Source of the DNA: DATEJJ01 sp039649115
GTDB lineage: Bacteria; Actinomycetota; Actinomycetes; Mycobacteriales; Micromonosporaceae
Length of the DNA: 64,000 nt
NCBI GenBank assembly: GCA_039649115.1
Contig: JBBWZQ010000386.1
Location: 1-64,000, forward strand
Reading direction: 5' to 3'
Shown: positions 24,645 through 32,400 of the stretch, one piece after another
How the letters are laid out: every line of letters starts with the position of its first letter
How positions within the stretch are numbered: the first letter of the stretch is position 1
Translations under genes and position numbers: made by a program
Notes under the pieces: generated by a model
Told to the model about the DNA's origin: nothing
Seen by the model: the letters and a program-made list of their open reading frames with translations, nothing else
The model's database searches: none

Positions 24645-24856
24645 CTGGCCGCCGTGTACACTGGCGCCGACGCGCACCTGGTGCGCCAGCGGCTGAGAGC
24701 CGGACCGCCCCGGACCCGGGCGGTGTTTCGCTGGTCGGATACCCGATGCATCCGATCCGTATTTCTCTAACGGTACCCGGGCGACTGTCCTCAATGGATC
24801 GTAGCTCTATCCCGGCGCCGGATCGTGTACAGACGACCGCACCCCGGAGGTGGGCA

Positions 24857-26047
24857 TTGGTACCGCGCATGCACACATACGCTCAACGAACCCCGACGGC
24901 GCTGCCATCGTCCCGGCCGCGCAGCGTCGGTCTGCTCAGCACGTACCCGCCCACGCAGTGCGGCCTGGCCAGCTTCGCGGCCGCGCTGCGTGAGAGCCTG
25001 CTCGCGCGCAGTCCGGGCACCGAGGTCGGCGTCGTGCGGATGGTGGACGGGCAGGACTCGGCGTCGCCGGGCGAGGTGACCCACGAACTGAGCAGTGACA
25101 GCCGGGGCGATGCCGCTGCCGCCGCGGCCCACCTCAACCGGTTCGACGTCGCCGTGGTCCAGCACGAGTACGGCATCTTCGGCGGCCGGGACGGCGACCA
25201 GGTGCTGGAGGTGCTGCGCCGGGTCAGGGTACCGGTGATCGCGGTACTGCACACGGTGCTGTCCGCCCCGACGCTCCACCAGAAGCACGTCCTGGAACAG
25301 TTGGTGGCGGCGGCCGACACGGTGGTGACCCTCAGCACGACCGGACGCCTGCGACTGTGCGCGGGCTACCAGGTCGATGTGCGCAAGGTCGTGGTGATCC
25401 CGCACGGTGCCTGGCCGGGCGGGCATCCGGTCGCGTCCCGCGGGCGGTCGCCCCGCCCCGTCGTGCTGACCTGGGGACTGCTGGGCCCCGGCAAGGGGGT
25501 GGAGTGGGCGGTCGCGGCACTGGCGGGCCTGCGCGTCCTCGACCCGCTCCCGCTGTACGTGGTGGCCGGCCAGACCCACCCCCGGGTACTGGCCCGCGAC
25601 GGCGAGCAGTACCGCGAATCGCTGCGCAGCCAGGCTGTCGCGGCGGGCGTGGCGGACATGCTGCGGTTCCAGCCGGGCTACCTCGACCGCGCGACACTGC
25701 GCACGCTCGTCGCCCGTGCCGATGTCGTGCTGCTGCCCTACGACTCGCACGAACAGGTGACCTCCGGCGTGCTCATCGAGGCGGTCGCCTCGCTGACCCC
25801 GGTCGTGTCGACCGCGTTTCCGCACGCCCGCGAGCTGCTCGCCGACGGAGCCGGTACGTTGGTGCCGCACGCCGACCCCGGGGCCATCACCGCCGCGCTG
25901 TACCGGGTGCTGTCCGAGCCGGCCCAGGCCGCCGCGATGATCGCGGGCGCCACCCGGATCGCCCCGACCCTGAAGTGGCCGGCGATCGCCGACCGGTACC
26001 TGCGGCTGGCCGGCTCCCTGCTGTCGCACCGCGCGCGGGTCGCGTGA
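24857..26047 (+). CDS. GT4-type glycosyltransferase
   Basis: About 396 residues, GT-B fold. The N-terminal part shows SVGLLSTYPPTQCGLASFAAAL and the Rossmann region DVAVVQHEYGIFGG. The donor half has LTWGLLGPGKGVEWAV, LRFQPGYLD, and VVLLPYDSHEQVTSGVLIEAVA with the nucleotide-sugar Glu. It probably transfers mannose or glucose from a nucleotide sugar. I chose TTG 24857 because CGGAGG sits six bases before it; ATG 24869, 24794 and 24746 are in frame and cannot be excluded. The stop overlaps the GTG of the next gene, a tight two-gene unit. Confidence 0.8.
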   Translation: MVPRMHTYAQRTPTALPSSRPRSVGLLSTYPPTQCGLASFAAALRESLLARSPGTEVGVVRMVDGQDSASPGEVTHELSSDSRGDAAAAAAHLNRFDVAVVQHEYGIFGGRDGDQVLEVLRRVRVPVIAVLHTVLSAPTLHQKHVLEQLVAAADTVVTLSTTGRLRLCAGYQVDVRKVVVIPHGAWPGGHPVASRGRSPRPVVLTWGLLGPGKGVEWAVAALAGLRVLDPLPLYVVAGQTHPRVLARDGEQYRESLRSQAVAAGVADMLRFQPGYLDRATLRTLVARADVVLLPYDSHEQVTSGVLIEAVASLTPVVSTAFPHARELLADGAGTLVPHADPGAITAALYRVLSEPAQAAAMIAGATRIAPTLKWPAIADRYLRLAGSLLSHRARVA

Positions 26048-27072
26048 CTCCCGCGGCACCCGCGCCGGTCTTCGACCACCTGGTGCGCCTGTCCGACGGC
26101 ACCGGACTGCTGGAACACGCGCGGGGTGCCACGCCGCGCCGGGGGCACGGCTACTGCCTGGACGACGTCGCCCGCGGACTGGTGGTGCTCGCCCGCGAAC
26201 CGGACCTCACGGCCGGACTGCTCAGGTTGCTCGAACGGTATCTGGCCTTCGTGGCGCACGCGCAGGACAGCACCGGCGCGTTCCACAACCGCCTGTCCTA
26301 CGACCGGCGCTGGCAGGACACCGCGGGTACCGGGGACTGGTGGGGACGCGCACTGTGGGGCCTGGGTACCGTCGCGGCGCGTACCACGACGCCGTGGCTG
26401 CGGGACGAGGCGCTGTCCTGTTTCGAGCTGGGTGCCGGGCAACGCTCCGCGTGGCCCCGCGCCATGGCCTTCGCCACGCTCGGCGCGGGAGAGGTGCTCG
26501 AGCGGTACCCCGACCACCACGGCGCCCGGGCACTCCTGAAAGCCGGCGCCGCCGCGCGGCCGGCCCCGGATCCGCAATGGCCCTGGCCCGAGCCCCGTCT
26601 CGGCTACGCGAACGCGGTGCTGGCCGAGGCATCGATCGTCGCCGGCCGGCACCAGCACGACGACACGCTGGTCAGTGACGGCCTGTCGTTGCTGGACTGG
26701 CTCCTGCGAGTGCAGACCCGGGACGGGCACCTGTCGCTCGTGCCCGTGGGCGGTTGGCGGCCACCGGAGCCGCGTCCGGCCTTCGACCAGCAACCCATCG
26801 AGACCGCCGCGCTGGCCGACGCCTGCGCGCGGGCGTGGTCGCTCACCGCCGACCCGCGATGGGCGACCGGCCTGCGGCGTGGCGTCGCATGGTTCACCGG
26901 TGACAATGACGTCGGCGTACCCATGATGGATGCCGGCACCGGCGGTGGCTTCGACGGCCTGGAATCCACCACGGTCAACGTCAACCAGGGTGCGGAGTCA
27001 ACGCTCGCGCTGCTGTCCACGCTCCAGCACGGGCGGGGCCTCGACGGCGGCGGCGGTCGCGCGCGGACCTGA
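26044..27072 (+). CDS. Six-hairpin (alpha/alpha-barrel) glycosidase-like protein paired with GT4
   Basis: A 342-residue cytosolic protein with alternating helices and aromatic motifs (GHGYCLDDVARGLVVL, FHNRLSYDRRWQDTAGTGDWWGRALWGLG, GGWRPPEPRPAFDQQPIETAALADA) as in (alpha/alpha)6-barrel sugar enzymes. Its GTG overlaps the stop of the GT4 gene. In other bacteria similar proteins occur beside a GT4 and a GH130 phosphorylase; here GH130 is absent. Exact reaction unknown. Confidence 0.7.
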   Translation: MTPAAPAPVFDHLVRLSDGTGLLEHARGATPRRGHGYCLDDVARGLVVLAREPDLTAGLLRLLERYLAFVAHAQDSTGAFHNRLSYDRRWQDTAGTGDWWGRALWGLGTVAARTTTPWLRDEALSCFELGAGQRSAWPRAMAFATLGAGEVLERYPDHHGARALLKAGAAARPAPDPQWPWPEPRLGYANAVLAEASIVAGRHQHDDTLVSDGLSLLDWLLRVQTRDGHLSLVPVGGWRPPEPRPAFDQQPIETAALADACARAWSLTADPRWATGLRRGVAWFTGDNDVGVPMMDAGTGGGFDGLESTTVNVNQGAESTLALLSTLQHGRGLDGGGGRART

Positions 27073-27078
27073 CGCTTG

Positions 27079-27207
27079 TCAGCTTCCGGCCGGCGGGATC
27101 AGTGAGGTCGACTTGCCGGCCGTCTTCGCCTTCTTGGCGGCCCGCTTCTCCTTCAGCGTCTTTCCCTGTTTCTTGCTGTCGGCCTTGTGGTTGGACTTGT
27201 TGGCCAT
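27079..27207 (-). CDS. Small basic Lys-rich protein (42 aa)
   Basis: MANKSNHKADSKKQGKTL, then KEKRAAKKAKTAGK and an SLIPPAGS end. ATG with an excellent AGGAGAGG site upstream. Strongly basic and probably disordered; similar short Lys-rich proteins are common in actinobacteria and may bind nucleic acid. It is too short for most gene callers but has a clear ribosome site and coding bias. Confidence 0.7.
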   Translation of the reverse strand: MANKSNHKADSKKQGKTLKEKRAAKKAKTAGKSTSLIPPAGS

Positions 27208-27347
27208 GGCCAGCCTCTCCTGCGCACGATGCGAATGCTCTCGGCACTGCTGACGGTAGGAGCGTGACGGGCCGCCGTCCCCGGATCTCTGGATCGTACG
27301 CCAGTGCGGCCGGCGGCGGCCCAGCTGACGCGAGGGTGTACGGGATG

Positions 27348-27641
27348 TCATGGGTCGAGCGGCGTCCAGGTGATGTCCAGGTCTTCCTGGCTGGCGAAGC
27401 GGAGCAGGTGCCGGGTGACCACGTCCTGCACGGCGGCGAGCTCCTCGGCGTCCGTCGCGGTGGCTGTCAGCCGCATTGCACCTGACTGGACGGTCAGCAC
27501 GCACCGGCCCTCGCCCCGGTGGATGACGCCCGTACCGTCGTCTGCCAGTTCGGTGGTCAGCCGGTGGCCGAGATGGGAGACCAGCTGCTTGATGTACCGG
27601 TCGGGTCGCTCCGTGGTCACGGTCGCTTCGGCGGATGGCAT
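27348..27641 (-). CDS. DUF2218 family protein
   Basis: A 97-residue cytosolic protein of the DUF2218 type: RPDRYIKQLVSHLGHRL, GVIHRGEGRCVLTVQSGAMRL, and AVQDVVTRHLLRFA before a final DLDITWTP. Members often sit near siderophore or iron genes, but none is here. The ATG is set by GAAAGGAC upstream; the frame is open further but that part is a GC-rich tandem repeat. Confidence 0.8.
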   Translation of the reverse strand: MPSAEATVTTERPDRYIKQLVSHLGHRLTTELADDGTGVIHRGEGRCVLTVQSGAMRLTATATDAEELAAVQDVVTRHLLRFASQEDLDITWTPLDP

Positions 27642-27661
27642 GTCATGTCCTTTCGGATGGT

Positions 27662-27720
27662 GGCCCGGCGCCGGGGCCAGCCCGGCGGATAGGCCCGGCG
27701 CCGGGGCCAGCCCGGCGGAT
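27662..27720. repeat. Perfect 29-bp direct repeat, 30-bp period
   Basis: GGCCCGGCGCCGGGGCCAGC followed by CCGGCGGAT occurs at 27662-27690 and again at 27692-27720. It lies just upstream of the DUF2218 gene, and each unit contains the palindrome CCGGCGCCGG, so it can form hairpins in the 5' region. Confidence 0.9.
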
Positions 27721-27865
27721 CCGGCCACGCCACGCAGCCGGCCACCGTGACGGCTGCCGCAACACCGGCACCGAGCACGGTAAGCGGTCTTCGACCTGGC
27801 GACGATCCTCGCACGAGCCGCCGGCGACCTGGTTAGCCGCCATCCGCCGGGGGTAATTGCTGATC

Positions 27866-29251
27866 ATGGTGGTGGGTGTGCGGGCGGCGGGCCCGGCCGA
27901 TCTCGTGGCCGCGCGGGAGCAGATGGCGCTGTCGCTGGGTTGGCACATCGTGCTGGCCTGCCTGGGCGTCGGCCTGCCGGCCCTGACGGCCTTCGCGGAG
28001 TGGCGTGCCATCCGCACCGGCCAGCCGGTCTACCTGGCGCTGGCGCACCGGTGGGCCAAGGCAATGGGGGTGCTGTTCGCCGTCGGCGCGGTCTCCGGCA
28101 CCATCCTGAGCTTCGAGATGGGTCTGCTCTGGCCCGGCCTGATGGGCACCTACGGGCAGGTGATCGGGCTGCCGTTCGCGCTGGAGGGCTTCGCGTTCTT
28201 CATCGAGGCCATCTTCGTGGGCATCTACCTGTACGGCTGGGACCGGCTGCCCCGCCGCGTCCACCTGCTGACCGCGGTACCGATCGTGGTGTCGGGCGTG
28301 GCCTCGGCGTTCTTCGTCGTGTCGGCCAACGCGTGGATGAACCAGCCGCGCGGTTTCCGGCTGGTCGACGGCGGCGTGACCGGCGTGCGGCCGTGGGCGG
28401 CGATGTTCAACCCGGCCACCGCCCCGCAGACCATCCACATGATCCTTGCGGCGTTCATGGTCACGGGCTTCCTGACCGCTTCGGTGTACGCGGTGGGCAT
28501 GCTGCGCGGCGGGCGCGACCGGTACCACCGGCTGGGGTTCCTGATCCCGTTCACGGCGGCGGCGGTGCTGACCCCGCTGCAGATCGCGGCGGGCGACTAC
28601 GCCGCCCGGTTCCTGGCGCACTACCAGCCGACCAAGCTCGCCGCGATCGAGGGCGTCTTCAACACCGGCTCGCACGTGCCGCTGCACGTGGGCGGCGTCG
28701 TGCGCGACGGCCAGCTGCGGTACGCCATCGAGATCCCGGACGGGCTGTCCCTGCTGGTCGGCTACCGGCCCAGCACCGTGATCACCGGGCTGGACCGGGT
28801 ACCGGTCGCCGACCGGCCGCCGGTGACCCCGGTACACCTGGCCTTCGACCTGATGGTCGGCGTCGGGTTCGGGCTGCTCCTGCTCGGGGCCTGGCTGCTG
28901 CTGGCCTGGTGGCGCCGGCGTGACCTGCCCCGCCCCGCCCTGTTCCTCCGGCTGGCCGTGCTGGCCGGCGCCGGCTCGGTGGCCGCGCTGGAGGCCGGCT
29001 GGGTGGTCACCGAGGTCGGCCGCCAGCCGTGGGTGGTCTACGGGTACCTGCGCACCGCCGACGCGGTGAACCCGGCACCCGGCCTCACCGCCGGGCTCGT
29101 CCTGGTCGCGGCCACCTACGTGGTCCTGACTGTCGCGTCGGTCCATGTGTTGCGCCGGCTGGCGCACGCCGGTCAGGACGCCGCCGGTCCGCTGGCCGCG
29201 CCCCAGGAGGCGGCACCACCGCAGGCGGCACCGCAGGAGACAGTGCCGTGA
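27866..29251 (+). CDS. cydA: Cytochrome bd quinol oxidase subunit I
   Basis: Haem-bearing subunit of the high-affinity terminal oxidase in the cytoplasmic membrane, 461 residues, about nine helices. An axial His is in LGWHIVLACLGVG, with GRE-like LEGFAFFIEAIFVGIYLYGWDR, the short Q-loop region, and VNAW-type SANAWMNQPRGF. The C-terminus ends in a Pro/Ala/Gln-rich tail. ATG start without a clear ribosome site. Its stop overlaps the cydB GTG. No cydCD is in view. Confidence 0.95.
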   Translation: MVVGVRAAGPADLVAAREQMALSLGWHIVLACLGVGLPALTAFAEWRAIRTGQPVYLALAHRWAKAMGVLFAVGAVSGTILSFEMGLLWPGLMGTYGQVIGLPFALEGFAFFIEAIFVGIYLYGWDRLPRRVHLLTAVPIVVSGVASAFFVVSANAWMNQPRGFRLVDGGVTGVRPWAAMFNPATAPQTIHMILAAFMVTGFLTASVYAVGMLRGGRDRYHRLGFLIPFTAAAVLTPLQIAAGDYAARFLAHYQPTKLAAIEGVFNTGSHVPLHVGGVVRDGQLRYAIEIPDGLSLLVGYRPSTVITGLDRVPVADRPPVTPVHLAFDLMVGVGFGLLLLGAWLLLAWWRRRDLPRPALFLRLAVLAGAGSVAALEAGWVVTEVGRQPWVVYGYLRTADAVNPAPGLTAGLVLVAATYVVLTVASVHVLRRLAHAGQDAAGPLAAPQEAAPPQAAPQETVP

Positions 29252-30264
29252 CCGCCGCGCAGCTCATGCTGGCGGTCCTGTGGATCGGGCTGACCCTCTA
29301 CGCCCTGCTCGCCGGGGCGGACTTCGGCGCCGGGTTCTGGGATCTGCTGGCCGGCGGCACCGCCCGGGGCCGTCCCCAGCGGCACCTGATCGAAGAGGTC
29401 ATCGGCCCGGTGTGGGAGGCCAACCACGTCTGGCTGATCTTCGTGCTGGTGCTGCTGTGGACCGGGTTCCCGCCGGTGTTCGCGGCGGTCATGTCCACGC
29501 TGTACCTGCCGCTGACCCTGGCCGCGCTGGGCATCATCGCCCGCGGTGCCGCCTTCGCCTTCCGCAAGGCCAGCGACGTCCTGTGGCAGCAGCGGCTGTT
29601 CGGCGCGGCATTCGCGCTCTCCTCGGTCGTGACGCCCTATTTCCTCGGCACCGTCGCCGGGGCGGTCGCGTCCGGCCGGGTGCCGCCGGGGCTCGCCGCC
29701 GGCAACCTCATCCGCAGCTGGTGCAACCCCACCTCGGTGCTCGGTGGCGTGCTCGCCGTGGGCACCTGCGCCTACCTGGCCGCCATGTACCTGTGCCACG
29801 ACGCGCGGCGGCTGGGCCGGCCCGACCTGGCGGCGGCGTACCGGCGCCGCGCGCTGGTCACGGGCCTCGCCGTCGGCGTGCTCGCCCTGGCCGGCATCGC
29901 GGTCCTGCACGCCGACGCCCCGGCGCTGTCCGGCAACCTGGTGCACCGTGCACTGCCCCTCGTGATCGGCTCCGGGCTCGCCGGTGCCGCCTCGCTCGCG
30001 CTGCTGGTGGCCCGGCGGTACCTGCTGGTGCGGGCCACCGCCGCGCTCGCGGTCACCGCGATCCTGTGGGGCTGGGCCGTGGCGCAGTACCCGTACATGC
30101 TGCCGCCCGGCACCCCGTACACCGAGGTGGCGGCCACCCCGGCGGTACTCGCCGCGGTCCTCGTGGTCACCGGCGCCGGCGCCGTGATCCTCCTGCCCTC
30201 GCTGGCCTGGCTGCTGATCCTCTTCCAGCGACAACCCGCACCTGGCCGGCACGACGTGGTGTGA
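29248..30264 (+). CDS. cydB: Cytochrome bd quinol oxidase subunit II
   Basis: A 338-residue membrane partner of CydA. The N-terminal LYALLAGADFGAGFWDLLAGG and GPVWEANHVWLIFVLVLLWTGFP are diagnostic, and YPYMLPP lies near the C-terminus. GTG overlapping the cydA stop (GTGA) gives translational coupling. The two genes together make a complete oxidase for low-oxygen or stress respiration. Confidence 0.95.
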   Translation: MTAAQLMLAVLWIGLTLYALLAGADFGAGFWDLLAGGTARGRPQRHLIEEVIGPVWEANHVWLIFVLVLLWTGFPPVFAAVMSTLYLPLTLAALGIIARGAAFAFRKASDVLWQQRLFGAAFALSSVVTPYFLGTVAGAVASGRVPPGLAAGNLIRSWCNPTSVLGGVLAVGTCAYLAAMYLCHDARRLGRPDLAAAYRRRALVTGLAVGVLALAGIAVLHADAPALSGNLVHRALPLVIGSGLAGAASLALLVARRYLLVRATAALAVTAILWGWAVAQYPYMLPPGTPYTEVAATPAVLAAVLVVTGAGAVILLPSLAWLLILFQRQPAPGRHDVV

Positions 30265-30411
30265 CGGGCGCGATCGTCGCGAGGCACCATCATCGGGTCA
30301 GCGCGTCGAGGGCAGCGCCGATCGCGCGCCCGCTGCCATGCAGGAACAGCGTCACCGCGGTGAACAGTGGGTGCGGCGCCGGAGGAGTGAACCGGCCGGG
30401 CACCGGGAACC

Positions 30412-30675
30412 ATGACAACCATGAGTGAACCGGTTGGTACCAACGGTCTGCTGGACACCCAGACCGCGCTCGATCGCGAGGTCGACGTGCTGGCGCAGCG
30501 GTTTCCGCAGGTGGACCAGGCGGAGCTGGGACGCTGCGTGCGCGACACCTACGCCGAGCTGGAGCGGGACGCCGAGATCCGGTCGCACCTGGTGGCGCTG
30601 ACCCGCGCACAGGTCAGCGAGAAGCTGCGCCAGCGTGGCCTGAAGGTCCACGTGCGGGGCGAAGACGCCGGGTAA
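30412..30675 (+). CDS. Small three-helix protein (87 aa), DUF3562-like
   Basis: Starts ATG (a second ATG lies three codons on). The sequence ALDREVDVLAQRFPQVDQAEL, then a helix with ELERDAEIRSHLVALTRAQV and KLRQRG resembles the three-helix domain often fused ahead of low-molecular-weight tyrosine phosphatases or found alone in actinobacteria. Function unknown. Confidence 0.65.
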   Translation: MTTMSEPVGTNGLLDTQTALDREVDVLAQRFPQVDQAELGRCVRDTYAELERDAEIRSHLVALTRAQVSEKLRQRGLKVHVRGEDAG

Positions 30676-30779
30676 CCCACCCGCCGCCCTGCCAACGCGG
30701 GACATCGCGGTTGGCAAGCCGGTATGCCCGCAGCGAAGCCGGAAGCCGGCACGGGCCCGAGCCCGATAGGGTCGGGCGG

Positions 30780-31253
30780 GTGGACCGACTCGCTCAGCAC
30801 GCCTTGGGACCGGATGTCGACCTCGTGCTGCGGGCGTACGAAGCCTTCGCGCACGCGGACATCGACCGGGCCGTGGCCGATCTGCATCCGGACGTGGAGT
30901 GGATCGAGCCGGATGAGTTTCCCAATGGGGGGCGTCGCCAGGGACCGGAGGCGGTCGCCAGATACCTGCGAGACTCCCGGGCGATGTGGGCCGAGCTGAG
31001 GTCGGAGCCTACCGCCCACCGGCGGGGCGACGAGATCGTGGTCGTGCACCGTCTGCGCGGCCGGCTGGCTGACGGGACCTGGCACGACGTCACCGTGGCC
31101 GACGTGTTCACCGTGAAGGACGGTCGCGTCCTGCGGATGCGCGCGTACGCGGACCCTCAGGAGGCACTGCGCGAAGAAGGTCATACCTCGACGACCAGCC
31201 GAGGGACGGCCAGCCGAGGGACGGCCAGCCGAGGGACGACCAGACGAGGCTAG
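30780..31253 (+). CDS. NTF2-like (SnoaL-type) protein with repeat tail
   Basis: A 157-residue protein with an NTF2/SnoaL cone fold: VLRAYEAFAHADIDRAVADLHPDVEWIEP, then GPEAVARYLRDS and VADVFTVKDGRVLRMRAYADPQEAL. Binding or enzymatic role cannot be read from sequence. The C-terminal tail repeats S-R-G-T-A, encoded by three copies of a 15-bp unit (31198-31245), an apparent recent expansion. GTG chosen because homology starts about ten residues later; no clear ribosome site. Confidence 0.7.
   Translation: MDRLAQHALGPDVDLVLRAYEAFAHADIDRAVADLHPDVEWIEPDEFPNGGRRQGPEAVARYLRDSRAMWAELRSEPTAHRRGDEIVVVHRLRGRLADGTWHDVTVADVFTVKDGRVLRMRAYADPQEALREEGHTSTTSRGTASRGTASRGTTRRG
31198..31245. repeat. Three 15-bp tandem units in coding tail
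   Basis: AGCCGAGGGACGGCC repeated three times with small changes in the last unit, coding for SRGTA-like pentads at the C-terminus of the NTF2-like protein. Confidence 0.85.
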
Positions 31254-31655
31254 TCAGGACGTGGGTGTGTTGATGCGGCGCAGTACGTCAGGATTCAGGT
31301 AGTTGCGGGACCGGACGATCAGCCCGTCGCGGGTGGTGACGACCATGGCGCCGGTGATCGCCACCTGCTCGCCGGTGGCGGCGAGGGTGCCGGTGATGTC
31401 GTACTCCGCCAGCACGGTCGCGCCGTCCGTCGCCTCCTCGATCTCCATGCGGACCAGCCTCCGGTCCACCACCCGCTTCGGCCCCGGCGCGGACATCGCG
31501 GCGCGCATCTGCTCGCGCGTGAAGCGGATCGGGCTGCCGGTCGGCGAGAAGGGCAGCTCGTGCACGGCGTCCTCGGCGAACAGGTCGACCTGTGCGATGT
31601 CGTCGGTGACGGACAGCCGGATCAGCTCCTCCGTGACCGCGCGTGGCGTGGGCAT
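31254..31655 (-). CDS. NTF2-like (SnoaL-type) protein, divergent from TetR
   Basis: A 133-residue small protein: VTEELIRLSVTDDIAQVDLFAEDAVHELPF, PIRFTREQMRAAM, AEYDITGTLAATGEQVAITGAMVV, and GLIVRSRNYLNP are the usual SnoaL-like elements. ATG with a perfect TAGGAGG site. It faces the TetR gene across 92 bases carrying a perfect palindrome, so it is almost certainly the target of that regulator. Confidence 0.85.
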   Translation of the reverse strand: MPTPRAVTEELIRLSVTDDIAQVDLFAEDAVHELPFSPTGSPIRFTREQMRAAMSAPGPKRVVDRRLVRMEIEEATDGATVLAEYDITGTLAATGEQVAITGAMVVTTRDGLIVRSRNYLNPDVLRRINTPTS

Positions 31656-31700
31656 GTATCCTCCTAGAACATCCGGAACGATCGCCCCGGTTACCGGGAC

Positions 31701-31724
31701 TATACGGGGCGGTCGCCCCGTATA
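31701..31724. promoter_or_regulatory. Perfect TetR operator palindrome
   Basis: 11-base arms TATACGGGGCG (31701-31711) and CGCCCCGTATA (31714-31724) around GT. It lies midway between the divergent NTF2-like and TetR genes and probably overlaps both promoters, so binding would repress both. Confidence 0.85.
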
Positions 31725-31747
31725 ACAAGGGCCGCGAGGAGGGTCCG

Positions 31748-32347
31748 ATGGTGCGCGCCGACGCCGTGCGCAACCGCGAGCGGGTACTCGCCGCGGCGCG
31801 CGAGGCGTTCGCCCGGGACGGGCTCGCCGTGCCGATCGACGACATCGCGCGCGCCGCGGGAGTGGGTGCCGGCACCGTGCACCGGCACTTCCCCACGAAG
31901 GAGACGCTGTACGCCGCCGTGCTCGCCGACCGGGTCGCGGCACTGGAGACCCTCGCCCGGTCCTACGACGACGGCGAGGGACTGTTCCGGTTCATCGGCG
32001 GCTTCGCCGAGCACGGCGCCGGCAACCGCGCACTCGCCGAGGCGCTCGCCCGCGGCGGCGTCGACATCCAGGCCGAACTCGGTGCGCGGTCGGCGGCCCT
32101 GAAGCAGGCGATGGCCGACCTGTTGCGCGTCGCCCAGCGGGCGGGCACGGCGCGCCCGGACATCACACCTGACGATCTGCAGGCGCTGCTGGGTGCGGTG
32201 CATCTGGCCGTCGAACGGGCCGGTGGCGACCCGTCCGCGACCGGGCGCATCCTCGGGGTCCTGTGCGACGGGCTGCGCCGCCACGATCGCGGGCCGGCTT
32301 CCGGGGGGAGCGTGCGGGCCCGGGTCGAGCCTGAGCCGTGCGGGTGA
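31748..32347 (+). CDS. TetR-family transcriptional repressor
   Basis: A 199-residue protein. The N-terminal helix-turn-helix is textbook: RERVLAAAREAFARDGLAVPIDDIARAAGVGAGTVHRHFPTK with the VHRHF recognition core, then LYAAVLADRVAAL. The ligand domain has a C-terminal AefR/TetR_C-like region (LRVAQRAGTARPDITPDDLQALL). ATG with GAGGAGGG upstream. It likely binds the palindrome at 31701-31724 and controls itself and the divergent NTF2-like gene. Ligand unknown. Confidence 0.92.
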   Translation: MVRADAVRNRERVLAAAREAFARDGLAVPIDDIARAAGVGAGTVHRHFPTKETLYAAVLADRVAALETLARSYDDGEGLFRFIGGFAEHGAGNRALAEALARGGVDIQAELGARSAALKQAMADLLRVAQRAGTARPDITPDDLQALLGAVHLAVERAGGDPSATGRILGVLCDGLRRHDRGPASGGSVRARVEPEPCG

Positions 32348-32400
32348 ACCGGTCGGTTTCCGGCTGATCGCCGCAATCCGGGCGGGTAGCCTGCGTCCCC

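Noticed and set aside
24660..24800. Possible TPP-like riboswitch (CTGAGAG stretch) before the GT4 gene
   Set aside because: Only the short CTGAGA piece is present. The second conserved TPP element and a plausible P1 stem are missing, and the gene is not thiamine-related.
30290..30610. Minus-strand frame before and across the small three-helix gene
   Set aside because: Arg/Pro-rich with no motif, antisense to a better supported gene.
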